Shown here: piece after piece, positions 11,592-24,340 of the stretch
Layout: each line of letters opens with the position of its first letter
Position numbering within the stretch: the stretch's first letter is position 1
Source of the DNA: Gnetum montanum
Lineage: Eukaryota > Streptophyta > Gnetopsida > Gnetales > Gnetaceae
Assembly (NCBI GenBank): GCA_015680685.1
Contig: MNCI01017909.1
Span: forward strand, 947,564-1,011,563
Direction of reading: 5' to 3'
Length of the DNA stretch: 64,000 nucleotides
Made by a program: the position numbers and the translations under genes
The notes under the pieces: model-generated
Seen by the model: only the letters and a program-made list of their open reading frames with translations
Database searches by the model: none
What the model was told of the DNA's origin: nothing

Positions 11592-12740
11592 TTAGCATTG
11601 GTGACCATCTCCCCCATGACTAAGTTGGGAGGAGGAGATTTGAAATAGTGAGCAAGGTTGTCCACCAACAGAGGTAGTATGAGTACTAGCTAACCTAAGC
11701 TCATGGAAAGGTTTGGTTTGTTGGACATTGATCAACAGTTTCTTATTCAGGCTCTCAGGTTTGTATATCATCATGGCCCTTGAAGGAAAAGTTGCATGGA
11801 TGACACAAGGTCCTTCCCACAGTGTTTAAAATTTGGTACGTTGTGGCACATGTGTGGGATTCTAGTAGAGAACCTTATCTCCAAGTTGATATTTAACTTT
11901 CCTAATCCTTAGGTCATGATGTTGTTTATTAAAGGCCTTGCGTAATTCATTAGATGACAAGGTAGCTAATTGGTTATCATCTAGCAGGTTAAGGATCATT
12001 AACCATTGTTTTTGTGCTAAATCAAGGTCAAGGTTGAGGTCACATGTCATGGAGAATGTACGGAGCCCAGTTTGAATGGGAAGAATTGGTAATTTACCAT
12101 ATACTAACTCATAGGGAGGGTAGCCTCTATGGAGTTTCATGTGGAGCAGTATGCCCAAAGAGCATCATTCAGTTTAGTGCTCTAGTCTTGCCTCAACTTG
12201 CTAATGGTTCTTGTCAATATCTTTGTAATCTCCCTATTGGTGACTTCAGCTTGACCGTTCACTTGGGGGTGATTTGGTGTAGTCAGTTTGTGCTCAACCC
12301 CTAAGTGTTGCATTAATTTTCGAAAAGCCACACTTGTGAAGTGTGTACCATTGTCTAAAATAAATGCACGAGGCACACCAAACCTATTTATGATTTGTTT
12401 TTGAACAAATTGTGCATCTGTGGATGATGTAAAATCCTTAATAGTAGCTGCTTTTGCCCATTTTGTAAGGTAATCAATGGCAACAATAATATAAGATTTT
12501 CCATTGGACATTGGTGTAATTGGCCCCATAAAATCAATTTCTCAAATGTCGAAGGGCTCTAAAGGTTGAATCCATTGTTGTGGACCCTCCATTCTAGCAG
12601 TCATCCCCCCATCACGTTGACAGTGCTCACAAGATTGGACAAAATGGTGGGCCTCCTGAAATAATGTAGGCCAATAGTATCCTGTAAGCAAGATGTTAAT
12701 AGCTGTTCATCTCCCAGCATAATGACCCCCACAAGGACCC
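11592..12740 (-). pseudogene. pol: Integrase (element N)
   Basis: This would insert the cDNA into the genome. From right to left: a zinc-binding HHCC region (about 12740-12610, with GPCGGHYAG and CEHCQRDGG), then [13 protein letters not shown] and VDYLTKWAKAA of the catalytic core at 12529-12440, DNGTHFT at about 12360, [15 protein letters not shown] at 12280-12230 (the glutamate of the D,D,E triad lies here), and a basic C-terminal part with SYDLRIRKVKYQLGDKV-like sequence near 11900. It ends in QLSHGGDGHQC and a stop at 11592. Several stops interrupt it. No chromodomain is seen, as expected for Athila-type elements. Confidence 0.88.
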
Positions 12741-13440
12741 TCATGAGCATCTTGGAGAACTCGTGGTTAATCTACATCAGGAACACACCATCGAACAAAG
12801 CCATCAGGAGATACTTTGTAAAGTTTCCCATTGATTTCCATAAAATACTTGGCTTGGTGAAGAAACTTTTGTTTCTTTTTGGCATCAAACCCTTGTGGTG
12901 TTTGTTGTGTAAGGAGATAGGTGAGAATGCTACTATACCAATTTATCTCCATGGTTAATTGATTATTCACTACACATACAAAGAGGAGTTCATCTAGGAA
13001 ATAATCAGAAATTGGATACTCATCCTCTTTGTTGTCCCATTGCAACTGAGATAAATGATCAGGAACTATGTTCTCAGTGCCTTTACGATCGATCATCGTA
13101 AGATCAAACTCTTGTAAGATTACAAGCCATCAAATGATGCAAGGACTTACCATTGGCTTATTCATTAGGAACCTTATTGCACTATGATCCATGTGTACGA
13201 ATACCTTATAGCCCAAGACATAGTGCCTAAATTTTTTTAGTGCAAACACTATAGCCATTAATTCTTTCTTTGTTGTAGTGTAGTTAAGTTGTGCATTAGC
13301 GATACTTCTACTTGCATAGTGTATGTAAAGGACATTTTTGATCATCTAACTATGTAAGTACAACTCTTAAAGCATAGTTGGATGCATCAGTAATTATCTG
13401 GAATTGTCTGGACTAGTCAGGAGTTTGTAGAATGGGTGTT
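12741..13440 (-). pseudogene. pol: RNase H and linker (element N)
   Basis: This is the domain that degrades the RNA strand of the RNA/DNA hybrid. Recognisable motifs in order are ITDASNYAL (about 13400, first aspartate), NYTTTKKELMAIVFALKKF (13280-13230, catalytic glutamate), and HMDHSAIRFLMNK (13190-13150, second aspartate). The linker DHLSQLQWDN and DELLF follows at 13060-12980. There are stops between 13345 and 13420 and around 13120. It matches 24340-24770 and 36490-37060. Confidence 0.85.
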
Positions 13441-14640
13441 TCTACGAGCTCTTGTTTTAAAGTTTGGAAAGCTAATTCACATTCCCTAGTCCATTCGAAA
13501 TGTACGTCCTTTTTTGTTAGTTCAACCAATGGTTTTACAACCTTTGAAAAGTTCTCAATAAACCTTCTGTAGTAGCCAGTGTGTCCAAGGAATGACCAAA
13601 TATCTTTTATAGTTTCTGGTTGATAGGTAATTCCTTGGATAACTTTGATCTTTTTGGGGTTGACCTCTATCCCTATTCGTGAAATTTTATGTCCTAGTAC
13701 AACACCTTCTTGGACCATCAAATGGCTTTTCTACTAGTTGATCCTTAAATTGATTTCTACACATTGTTTTAATACTTGCTCCAACCAGTCCAAGGCTTGA
13801 TCAAAGTTTGCTCCATAGGTGGAGAAGTCATCCATGAAGACTTCCACACAATTTCCTATCTGGTGCTGGAATATGCTTAGAACTAATCGTTGAAACATTG
13901 TAGGGGCATTGCATAAGCCAAACGACATCAGTTTGTATGAAAATGTTCCCCAAGAACTGGTGAACGTAGTCTTAGCTTGGTCTTCTAGGGCTATTTGTAT
14001 TTGGTTGTACCCACTGTACCCATCCAGAAAACTATAGTAGCGATGCCTTGCAATGCTGTCTAAGACTTGCTCTACAAATGGCAACGGAAAGTGGTCTTTG
14101 AATGTTACCATATTTAGTAGCCTAAAATCTATGCACACCCTCCATTTGCCTCCCTTTTTGGGCACTATAACTAAGGGACTAACCCATTCACTATTAGCAA
14201 TGGGGTAGATGATCCCAACTTTTAGAACCTATTCAATTTCTTCCTTAACTACTTGCTTTATTTTTGGGTTCAATCGCCTCTATGGTTGTCTTCGAGGCTT
14301 CATGGAGGGATCAGTGTAAATTCTATGTTGGCATATCCTAGGATCTATTCTAGTTAATTCAGGATATGACCAAGCAAAGGCTTTTGACCATTTATTTATC
14401 ACTTTTAGCAGTCTTTCTTTTTGTTGCAGAGCTAGCTTCACATTAATAATTACTGGTTTTCCATTTTTAAGAAATGTGTATTCCATATTGGTGGGCAATG
14501 GTTTTAACTCAAGGGGCTCTTACTTAAACTTCTCAGGGATTTCCAACTACCCCCAGTTGATATTTTCAAGGTCAAGACTTGGAAGTTGGCGATGGACTTG
14601 CTCTAATATGTTTATGTTATCGATGTGAGTGCAAGTCAAA
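13441..14640 (-). pseudogene. pol: Reverse transcriptase (element N)
   Basis: It copies element RNA to DNA. The 14498-14280 segment is the N-terminal lead (PVIINVKLALQQKE, FAWSYPELTRIDP). The palm follows: PKKGGKWRVCIDFRLLN at 14165-14115, YYSFLDGYSGYNQI at about 14050-14010, FGLCNAPTMFQR at 13925-13890 and VFMDDFSTYG at about 13840-13810. The catalytic aspartates are intact. The thumb/connection has LGHTGYYRRFIENFSKV and WTRECELAFQTLK (13590-13460). Stops occur at about 14270 and 13733 (two in a row). The motifs are typical of Athila-like plant elements. Confidence 0.92.
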
Positions 14641-15489
14641 CCCTCAGTTGGTTCCATGCATATAGTTGAGCTGCTCTCTTGATCAGTTGTCAGCCACTAG
14701 GTGCCTTCCTATCTTATGGCTATGGTAGATAGGCATCTTTGTATATTAGTCACTTGTGCACACTAGTTGCATGTAGGCAATGTTAAACATTGCACAAACC
14801 ATGACTTCTACATGCAATTACACTCTGAGTCACTGTATGTGATGCATGGAACTTTCTTCTTCTTGATCTTTCCTAATGTAGTTTCCTTTGATATTTCTAG
14901 GAAAATATTGCAGATTCCTAGGCATGTGTCAACTGTGCTTAGCCATGCTCTTCCCATTATGATTGGGAAGTCCCCCTTACCATTGTTTACTTGTATTACT
15001 AGGAAGTCAGCTGGATACGAACACCCACAAATAGTGATGACAATGTCCTCCACTAGTCCTAATGGGATAGTGATGGACTAGCCAGCCAACTCTAAACGAA
15101 TGTTACTCTTTTTTAGTTGAGGTAGGTTCTAGGCCTTGTACATTTCTTGAGAAATCAAGTTGACACCAGAACCTGAATCCAAAAGAGCTTTGCATGGCTC
15201 ATTTCCAGTGATTTGTAGATATATTAGAGGACTTCTAAGATGAGAGAATTTCCTAGGAAGATGGCCAACTTTTATCCAATCAATGACGACATGAGTTAAC
15301 ATGACCATATGCGTTGAGCACAATTTTTGGGTTGAAGGGAGCTTCGAAGTTTCAAGTGATAGTGAGGAAATTGAAGAATCAACTGCTTGTGGTTGCAAGG
15401 GCTTAGTTGGATTGTTTGTTTTAAAGAAAGGTCTTTTCTTCATGCGGTTATCAGAACCAACAGTAGGTTGAAGGTTAACAGCGCTTATG
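14641..15489 (-). pseudogene. pol: Aspartic protease (element N)
   Basis: It would cleave the Gag-Pol polyprotein. The active-site loop LLDSGSGVN is intact at about 15190-15160. It is followed by SITIPLGLVEDIVITI (15080-15030), a ADFLVI strand, GDFPIIMGRAWLST (about 14975-14930) and KKKKVPCITYSDS (14865-14825). In-frame stops occur at the A*N and AG*S positions. Upstream is a HVVIDWIKVGHLPRKF linker to gag. Its length and motif order match the open copy at 38662-39453. Confidence 0.85.
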
Positions 15490-17838
15490 ACATTATGTTG
15501 CTGTGCCTAGGTAGGGATTTCACCTTGCATAGCTGGAGTAGGTGGTAATGGAGTTCAAGGTGGAAGAGGTGTAGCTGGATGAGAAGGATGGTATGTTTGT
15601 GAAACATCACCCCTAGGAGAAGGAGTCCTATAATACTCACAAGCTTGGTAGTGAGGTTGAGGAGTAACGTAACCCGTAGAGTCACGTGGAGAGACTAGCT
15701 ACTGCACGTAATATCCATATGGGTTAAGTTGCCCATAAGGATACTACTGCCTTGGTGGTGGCATTCCCGCTGATTGTGGGTACTGCCATTATTGATACTG
15801 CTCAATCGGATGTGGTGGAGTTCCACCTGGATAATATGTTAAGGGCTGGTGGAACTGTCTTGAGTTACCTTGAGGATAAGGTAACCTTCAGGGTGTTTGT
15901 CTTTTGTTTAATCATGGGTTGAGTGTATACACCCCAGACTCCTGCAGATGTGAGATTATAGGGCAACATCCCTTAGGATGGTCATATTGGCATATCTCGC
16001 ATTCACTATCATTCTTTGTATCTGAATCCACAGCCTCCTCGATAATGGCAACTTTTCCCTTACCCTTGTTACGTGCATGTTTAGTTTCTCTCTTTTTTCT
16101 TTTTTCATGATCACCACCTTGCTTTCTAGACTCCTCTACTATTTTAAGAACGGTTTGAAATCTATCATCTAGGGAATTCCACATTTGGTCTACCTTTGCT
16201 GATACTTCTGATGCAAGTTTTTGAATGGGCAAAGTTTTCTTATTCACCATCTCTTTGAGTGGTGACTCTTCTTCATCCTCACAAAATATTACTCCCTTCT
16301 TTTGGAGGGAAGGATCTCTGTTATATTCCTCCACACTCTCTCTTTTCCTTAGCTCGCCTTCTTCTTTAGTAACTTACTTCAATAATCTTTGAACTTGATG
16401 GGTCCTAAGCTCAGATAGCCTCCCTTGGGCATATGTCCCAAGGGTTGTTCTCGTTTCATTCCTAAGCCCATCTACGAGATGGCACAGTTAATCCCTCTAT
16501 GAATAACCATGACCAGGACAATGATGTAACAGTGCATAATATCGGCCCATGATGGCATCCAAGGGTTCATGTCCTCTTTGCTTCCAGCCTTGGATTTGCT
16601 TTTGCAAGTTGGACACTTGGAAGTACGTTTGGTACTTATCGTTGAACAATTCTAACATGCTACTCCACCTACAAATGGATTCCAGTTCTAAGGACCAATA
16701 CCAGCTCTCCACTTCTTTGAACAGTGTATGTGGGAATAACTTAAGTTTTTGCCATTCGCTTTCTATGTTTTATAAGGCACATGCATCATGAAATTCTTGT
16801 AGATGATTTTGAGGATCAGCGTTGTACCCCCCTTCAAATCATGGGATATTGTTCATGTCTAATCTCTTGATCCTACTATCCTTTTAGTGCGTTGTTGGGA
16901 TCCTAATGGCCTCAGTTATGTCTAACATACTTCAAGTAGTGAGTAGGGGTTCATCGTGATCATCTCATCTATGGCGTATATGATGCCTATGTTGTTTCCT
17001 ACTCTCCTTTCTCTCATGGTGTGTTTCTCTAGAGTGCCCTCGTACCCTTTCTCAACTATTTTATCTATGACTCTCGTTTCACTTACCCTTATCCTCATGG
17101 TCTTTTTCCTTGTGACTGCGTCTAGATCCTAAAGGAGATGGTGAAGAAGATGATGAAGGTGAAGAAGAAGGAGGACCATCACCATGTCGGTGCCTGCTTC
17201 CTTCTCTGTGATGATCATGACCTTGCTCATGGTTATGATTGGAACATCCATCTTTGTCATGTGTTCGTGTTCCTTTTTTCAGACCCTTTGTGTTTGTCAG
17301 TACCAGAATCTGGGTTATGGATAGTTAAGAAAAGATTCTGGTACACAATCCATTGACCAAAGTCAATAGGAGAAACATCATTGTGTGGGCGACTACCTGA
17401 GGTAGGTTCACCACCCTCATTTTTGCTTAGGACATGTGGGACATTCTGTGACAACTTTCCCTTCATGGATTCATGATGTCTCTCTTAGTGTAAGTTCCTT
17501 TGATGTTGTGCCTTCATGGGTCGATACTCTCTTGAGTCATGATCATGCACAACGTACTTAGCCTGTAAGTGTTGCATAGTAATTCGTGTGAGATCACGAA
17601 GAAGCATTCCCGGAATAGAGAGATCGGGAGGTAACACTATGTTACCTTCTAAATCTCATCAACACAGTTGTTCATCCTGGTGGAGGATAAAGGTAAATTT
17701 TGGTACATATTCATCAAGATGAACATATACCACATGAAACTATTGAGGGACTGGTAGATTATCATGTGTACTATGCGTCCGATTGTTCCTTGTATCAGAC
17801 CTAGGTGGTGAAACACTTTCATACAAAGAAGGAGACAT
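15490..17838 (-). pseudogene. gag: gag (element N)
   Basis: The start is ATG at 17838-17836 (MSPSLYES), placed 120 bp after the primer site as in element P. An N-terminal part corresponds to FTFILHQDE...W.D.EGNI in P. A low-complexity H/R/S/D-rich stretch with acidic-basic repeats lies at about 17290-17000. The retrotransposon gag domain is at about 16830-16430 (WYWSLELES, MLELFNDKYQTY, GWKQRGHEPLDA, RYYALLHHCPGH). Then come an E/K-rich helix region (16334-16060) and a zinc knuckle CEICQYDHPKGCC (about 16000-15962). A proline/glutamine/tyrosine-rich linker runs to 15490. Multiple stops make it a pseudogene. Confidence 0.85.
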
Positions 17839-17957
17839 GATTATCTATTCAGTGTGCAATGTATTCTTATTTATTATTTTTCTTTAACCAACCTCAAGGG
17901 TTTGTTTCAATGATGTGAAAGATTTCCTATGTTCTGGTTAGTGCACAAACAACAAAG

Positions 17958-17975
17958 TCCCTGACAACGGTGCCA
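17958..17975 (-). promoter_or_regulatory. Primer-binding site, tRNA-Asp type (element N)
   Basis: In element sense it reads TGGCACCGTTGTCAGGGA, one base after the LTR, three transitions from the tRNA-Asp complement. Confidence 0.87.
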
Positions 17976-17976
17976 A

Positions 17977-18730
17977 TGATGAGTGGTGAGGTATCCCTAT
18001 GCTCAACCATACGAATACAAGCGTCCATGCATGATCCGGTTGAATTTCAAGGACTAAGTGCCTATGTGCTTTTGTGGAACAAGAATGGGTTGATTAATCA
18101 TTGTCTTCCCAAGCTTACTTGTATGTCATAATTGTATGGTTAAGTAAACTTGAGGCATTTTATTTTTATACTTTTTTGTGTTTTTATGTCCTGCTACTAA
18201 TAAGGGAGGAGAGAGATAACTAAGTAACTAATTTAAATTAACTACTTATTAACTAGGCTCTAACTGATCCTAACACCAGTATCTATTCTCACTTGTTGTA
18301 CACATCCTAAACTAGTGCAATGCTACTGAGATTACCAAACGCTAATTATTATTGGGTTACCAAGTGTTACACACATGCTCGAAGTGATTGTACTATGTGT
18401 GCTTACTTAGGAGATTTGTAGGGTGAGAGAGAATCATTAATTAATTAAGGAACGCATTAAGTAACAGTAATTAATATTAATTAATCTATTCCAAATGCTG
18501 CAAGGTTTATCACAAAGTTTGTCTTTATTGCCATACACAAGGTGTGCTTAGGTACACAATGCTCAAATAAAGATCCGTTCACTTTATGACTCCTACTGCG
18601 GGCACGCAAAAATAATTCTAACTTTGAAAGGGAGAAAAGGCAAGAGTTTGGATAAGGGACTAAGATTAACTATGCAAACCAAGTGTGCCCACCTCTTATT
18701 TATAGGCAATGAGGCAGGACGCGATATTGT
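17977..18730 (-). repeat. 5' LTR of element N, truncated at its U3 start
   Basis: It reads TGATGAGTGGTGAGGTATCC on the plus strand and tracks 8880-9630 closely. It stops at GCGATATTG near 18730, about 60 bp before its expected end, where unrelated sequence begins. Confidence 0.88.
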
Positions 18731-18950
18731 AGGATTTTATTATTATCATTACTGTTATTATTGTTGTTAGTTTCCTACATAAGTGAATACAATCTACTTA
18801 CTAAAGTATTTTGTTAAAGTTTTGTATCGTTTGTCTTACTATTATTTAAGCTTAGTCATAGATCTATTGTATTTTTTGTGATTAAATGATGAAATCTAAT
18901 TATCCTTGGAAGTACCACTACACTCAACCATACTTCTGATGCAAGTTTTT
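18731..18950. other. Chimeric junction segment
   Basis: Positions 18731-18912 match 31580-31750 in direct orientation (shared words such as GTTAGTTTCCTACATAAGT). Then 18913-18931 looks like an inverted LTR tip (ACCACTACACTCAACCATAC). Then 18929-18952 repeats 23 bases of antisense gag (compare 16202-16224). No gene is present. It joins the truncated LTR of N to the LTR starting at 18951. Confidence 0.7.
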
Positions 18951-19864
18951 GAGTGGTGAGGTACCCCTACAGAACCATACGAATACGAGTGTTTCACACA
19001 TGATCTAGTCGAACTCTGCAGATGGCTAGTTGTGGTATCTAGATAGTTACTCATTGATCACAGTTTACTGTCTTTCCACCTAGACTAGTATTGGCTTTGT
19101 CATGTATGGTTTAGTCTAGAGTGAGGTGTATGATATGTTCCTAAACTAATGCTACTCCTTGAGACAATGGAAAATAATCTTAGCTATGCTAGGAGGAAAT
19201 AGGAGAGAGAATCTAAGCTAGCCTAAGTGCGATGAGCATCTATTCCTTAATCATCCATACACATCTTGGACCTCGTGCATGACTACTACTAGGATTACCA
19301 AGTGCAGATCCTAGGTACGCTACTAGGTTATCAAGTAGTCATGCTTAAATGCTTGTGATTAAGTCATACTCATTCCATGTTTAAGGAGTTTAGAGTGAAG
19401 AGATATTAACTATGAAAGTAATAAATAACAATAACAATTAAATGATTAAACTAAGTGAATACTACATTGATTAAGTAATCTTGATCTTTATTTTTGGTCA
19501 TGTGTGTGTCCAAGTACGTCACACTTGAATAAAGGTGTCGTACAATTACAATCATCACACTATGAACATGCATTGGGAGAAAGAGTTGAGAAAGACTAAA
19601 ACATGAAAACTAATTTCTAACTAAAAACTTACTAACTTTCCCATGTGTCCCATTGTATATTTATAGCCTCACATGGGAACTGTGATATTGCATATGCGAT
19701 ATCACTTGTCAGGCCACGATATCGCGGGTGCGATATCGGGGGTCCAATATTGAGACTCATTAGATATCAGGGGTCCAATAATAGGGTTTCGATATCAACA
19801 CCTAGTTAACAAGGGTCCAATATCAAGGGACTGATATCATCACCTGACAAACCATGATTCATCA
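18951..19864 (-). repeat. LTR, family A type, inverted
   Basis: On the plus strand it starts TGAGTGGTGAGGTACCCCTAC and ends CATGATTCATCA. It shares the R/U5 words of family A (GTGTGTCCAAGTACGTCACACTTGAATAAAGG) rather than those of N. Its right end is a target-duplication boundary (TTGTT at 19865-19869). No polypurine tract or primer site adjoins it. Confidence 0.82.
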
Positions 19865-19939
19865 TTGTTGGAACAAACCCATAGGGTTAGTTATATTATA
19901 ATCATCGAAAAGAGAGTATTGCACATTAAATAATCAATC
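19865..19939 (+). other. Leader of element P, second half
   Basis: It resumes with TTGTTGGAACAAACCC and aligns to the leader of N down to the gag ATG. Confidence 0.75.
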
Positions 19940-22489
19940 ATGTCTCCTTCTTCTTATGAGAGTGCTTCACTGACTAGGTCCGACACAATGAATAATTAGA
20001 AGCAGAGTACACATGATGATCCATCCATGCCCCACAGTTTGCTTGGTATACATTCATCTTGATGAGTATATACCAGACTTTACCTTTATCCTCCACCAGG
20101 ATGAACAATTGCATTGGCGTGATTTAGAAGGTAACATAGTGTTACCTCCCAATCGCTCAATCCTAAGCATGCTTCTTCGTGCTCTCACACAAATTAGTAT
20201 GCATTATTTACAGTTGGAGTACGTTGTGCATGAACAAGATTTGAGGGATTATCGACCCATGGAGGCACAATGCCAAAGGGACCTACAACAGGAGAGACAT
20301 TACAAATCTAAGAAGGAAAAGTGGTCTCAGGATGTCCTGTATGTCCTAAGTGAAAACAAGGGTGGTGAACCTACCTCTGGAGGTTTTTCATAAAACGATA
20401 TTCCTCTTGTTGACTTCGGTCAAGGAGTTGTGTATCAGAATCTTCACTCAACTATTCATAACCCAGGTTCTAATACCAACGGACACAAAGGGTCAAAAAA
20501 AAGAACATGAACACGTGACATTGACAAACATTCCAATCGTAATCATGACCGAGGCCAAGACCACCAAAGAGAAAGTGACAGGCGTCATCATGGTGCTAGT
20601 CCTCCTTCCTCTTCACCTTCATCATCTCCTTCACCCTCTCCTTTGGGATCTAAACATAGTCATAAAGGAAAAGACCATGAGGACAATGGTAAGTGAAATA
20701 AAGATCATAGAAAAAATAGTCGAGAAAGAGAACGAGGGCATTCCAGAGAGACACATCACGAAAGAAGGGAGAGTAGGGAACAACATAGGCATCATAAATG
20801 CCATAGATAATATGATCATAATGAACCCCTACTTGCTACTCGAAGTATATTAGATATAATAGAGGCCATTAGAATTCCAACAGGGCACCAAAAAGATAGT
20901 AGGATCAAAAGACTAGACATGAACAACATCCCACGATTTGAAGGCGGATACAATGCTGATCCTTAAAACCATCTACAAATATTTCATGATGCATGTACCT
21001 TGCAAAATATAGAAAATGAGTGGCAAAAACTAAAGTTGTTTCCACGGACACTGATCAAGGAAGCGGAAAGTTGGTATTGGTCCTTAGAACCAGAATCCAT
21101 TCGTCAATAGAGTACCATGTTAGAGCTATTCAACGATAAGTATCAAAAGTACTCCTGAGTGTCTAACCTACGTAAGAAAATCCAAGGATGGAAACAAGGA
21201 GGACACGAACTCTTGAATGCTGCCATGGGCCAATATTATGAATTATTACATCATTGCCTTGGCCATGGTTATTTGCAAAGGGAATAGCTACGTCATTTCG
21301 TAGATGGGCTTAGGTACAAAACATGAAGAACCCTTGGGACTTATGCCCAAGGAAGGCTATTTGAGCTTAGAACCCATCAAATACAAAGATTGTTGGAGCA
21401 AGTTGCCAAGGAGGAAGGTGAGTTAAGGAAAAGAGAAAGTGCAAAGGAATACAACAGAGATCCTTCCCTCTGAAAGAGGGAAGTTAGATTTTGTGAAGAT
21501 GAAGAAGAGTCACCACTCGAAGAGATGGTGAATAGAAAGACTTTGCCTATTCAAAAATTTGCATTAGAAGTATCAACAATAGTTGATCAAATGTGAAGCT
21601 CCCTAGATGATAAATTTCAAATTGTTCTAAAAATAATAGAGGAGTCTAGAGAACCAAGTAGTGATCGCGAGAGGAGGAAAAAGAAAGAATCTGAGTATAC
21701 ACGTAACAAAGGTAAGGGTAAGATTGCCATCATTGAAGAGGTTGTGGATTCAGGCATGGACAGTGATGATGGATGTGAGATTTGCCAATATGGTTATCCT
21801 AAGGAATGTTACCTAGTGGACTCACATCTACAAGAGTCTAAGGTGTATGTACTAACCCATGATTAAATAGACTGCAAACACCTAGAAGGTTACCTTATCC
21901 CCAAGGTAATCCAAGGTAGTTCCACCAATCCTTGACATATTATTTGAGTGGAGCTCCACTACAACCAAATGAATAGGATCAATGGTGGCAACACCCATAA
22001 TCATGGGGAATGCCACCACCACATCAACAATACCCTTACCATCAATCCAACCCATACAGGATTACGTTAAGTAGCCAAACTCTCCATGTGACTCTACTAG
22101 TCACGTTGCTCTTTAACCTCACTACCAAGCCCTTGAGTATCATAGAACTTCTTCTCCTTAGGGTGATGTTCCACATATGTACTATCCTTCTCATTTTTTA
22201 GCATCTCTTCCACTCTTAGCTCCATTACCACCTGCTCAAATTATGTAGGGTGAGCTTCCTACCCAGCCACAACAACGTAATGCTACAAGGGCTGTCAATC
22301 CTCAACCTACTGTTGGTTTGGACAATTGATCAAAGAAGAGACCTTTCTTTAGAGCCAATAGTCCAACCAAGTTTTTACAACCACAAGCAGCTAATTCTTC
22401 AAATGCCTCATCACTATTTGAATCTTCGGAGCTTCCTTCAAATCAAAGAGCACACTCAACACATACTATCATGTTAAATCATGCCATCA
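19940..22489 (+). pseudogene. gag: gag (element P)
   Basis: The ATG at 19940 (MSPSSYESAS) matches the start in N. An N-terminal domain at 20040-20200 has FTFILHQDEQLHWRD and EGNIVLPP. A serine/histidine/arginine-rich stretch is at 20500-20800. The gag capsid domain is at 20930-21340 (IPRFEGGYN, SWYWSLEPES, MLELFNDKYQ). A charged helix follows, then a knuckle remnant CEICQYGYPKEC at about 21775-21815 whose histidine became tyrosine. The proline/glutamine-rich linker runs to about 22480. Many stops are transition-type changes (CAA to TAA, CAG to TAG, TGG to TGA). The overlapping ORF at 20350-20853 is a shifted frame of the S/H/R-rich part. Confidence 0.85.
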
Positions 22490-23160
22490 CTAATTGGATC
22501 AAAGTTGGCCATCTTCCTAGGAAATTCCTTGATCTTGGAAGTCCTCTTATATATTTACAAATTGCTGGGAATGAGCCTTGCAAAGATCTTTAAAATTCAG
22601 CTTTTGGTGTTAACTTAATCTCTCAAGAAATGTACAAAGCTTGGAACTTGCCTCCACTAAAAAAGAGTAACATTCGTTTAGAGTTGGTTGACCAGTCCAT
22701 CACTATCCCATTAGGACTAGTGGAGGACATTGTCACCATTGTTTGTGGATAGTCGTATCTAGCTGATTTCCTAATGATCCAAGTCAACAACTGTAAAGGG
22801 AACTTCCCAATCATAATGGAAAGGGCATGGATAAGTATGATTTATGCATGCCTAGGAATACGTGATCTTTTCCTAGAAATGTTAAAAGAAAATGCATTTG
22901 GGAAGATTAAGAAGAAGAAAGTTCCATGCATCGCATACAGTGACATAGGGTGCAACTGCGTGTAGAAGTCCTGGTTTGTATAACGCTTAACATTTCCTAC
23001 ATGCAACCAGTATGCACAAGTAACTAATATACAAAGATGCCTATATGTAGTAGCCACAAGACAGGAAGGCACCCAATGGCTAACAGCTGACCAAGAAAGC
23101 AATTTAACCTTATGCATGAAACCAGCTGAGAGCTTAACTTGTGCCTATATTGATAACATA
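22490..23160 (+). pseudogene. pol: Aspartic protease (element P), inactive
   Basis: It aligns with the N and E proteases through WIKVGHLPRKF (22495-22530), NLISQEMYKAWNLP, SITIPLGLVEDIV and KKKKVPCIAYSD (22910-22945). The catalytic loop is lost: the DSGSG position reads stop-N-S-A at about 22590-22602. Further stops are present. Confidence 0.82.
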
Positions 23161-24340
23161 GATGCATTAGAGCAAGTCCACCACCAACTTCCAAGTACTG
23201 ATACCTAAAATACCAACTAGGGGAAGTTGGAAATCCATAACAAGTTTAAGCTAGAGCCCCTTGAGTTAAAACCATTTCCCATCAGTATGAAGTATACATT
23301 TCTCAAGAAAGGAAAACCAGTAATCATTAATGTTAAGCTCACTCCTCAACAAAAAGAAAAGTTGTTAAAGATGGTAAACAAATGGTTGAAAGCCTTTGCT
23401 TGGTCATATCCCAAATTAACCAGAATAGATCCTAGGATATGCCAACATTGAATTTACATTGACCCCTCCATGAAGCCTTGATGAAAACGACAAAGGTGAC
23501 TAAACCCAAAGCTTAAGCAAGTGGTTAAAGAAGAAATTGAACAACTTCTAAAAGCCAGGTTCATCTACCCCATTGCTGACAGTGAATGAGTTAGTCCATT
23601 AGTCATTGTACCTAAAAAGGGAGGTAAATGGAGGGTGTGTATAGACTTTAGGCTATTGAACATGGTAACATTTAAAGACAATTTCCCATTTCCATTTATT
23701 GACCAAGTCTTAGATACCATCGTAGGGCATTGCTACTATAGTTTCCTAGATGGTTACGGTGGATATAATCAAATTCAAATAGCACCAAAAGACTAAGCTA
23801 AGACTACATTCACAAGTCCTTGGGGGACATTTGCATATAGAAAGATGTCATTTGGCTTATGCAATGCCCTAGCAACATTTCAACGTCTGGTTCTAAGTAT
23901 ATTTTAGCAGCAAATAAGGAATGGTGTGGGGGTCTTTATGGACAATTTCTCCACCTACGGAGTGGACTTCGAACAAGCATTGGACCAATTATAGCAAGTA
24001 CTGAAATGATATGTAGAAAACAACCTAGGGCTCAATTGGTAGAAAAGCCACTTAATGGTCTAAGAGGGCATTGTATTAGGGCATAAAATTTCACAAACAG
24101 GGATGGAGGTAGATCCTGACAAAATTAAAGTCATCCAAGGAATCACTCATCAACCTGAAACTATAAAAGATGTCCAATCATTCCTTGGAAATACTAGCTA
24201 TTATAGACGTTTCATTGAGAACTTTTCAAAGATTGTAAAACCATTGGTAGAATTAATGAAGAAGGACATATCCTTTGAATGGACTAGGGAATGTGAGCTA
24301 GCTTTCCAAACCTTGAAATAGAAGCTCATAGAAACACCCA
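23161..24340 (+). pseudogene. pol: Reverse transcriptase (element P), inactive
   Basis: It is recognised by FAWSYPKLTRIDP (23392-23440), PKKGGKWRVCIDFRLLN (23608-23660), YYSFLDGYGGYNQI (23730-23775), FGLCNALATFQR (23850-23885) and LGNTSYYRRFIENFSKI (24185-24235). The catalytic box is VFMDNFSTYG at about 23930-23955: the second aspartate is asparagine, so the copy is dead independently of its stops. Confidence 0.9.

Larger units (their letters stand above)
8880..18730 (-). mobile_element. Element N: Athila-like gag-pol element, minus strand
   Basis: Reading right to left: 5' LTR (17977-18730, missing its first 60 or so bases), primer site, gag, protease, RT, RNase H, integrase, a 1.9-kb non-coding tail, polypurine tract, and a complete 3' LTR (8880-9693). 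It is the best preserved pol-bearing copy: the protease DSG and the RT FMDD motifs survive, though stops are scattered through the frame. Confidence 0.88.

Noticed and set aside
20350-20853. A 167-codon plus-strand ORF and an antisense one inside it
   Set aside because: They are shifted frames of the low-complexity H/R/S-rich part of the P gag; the true frame aligns with N and D.
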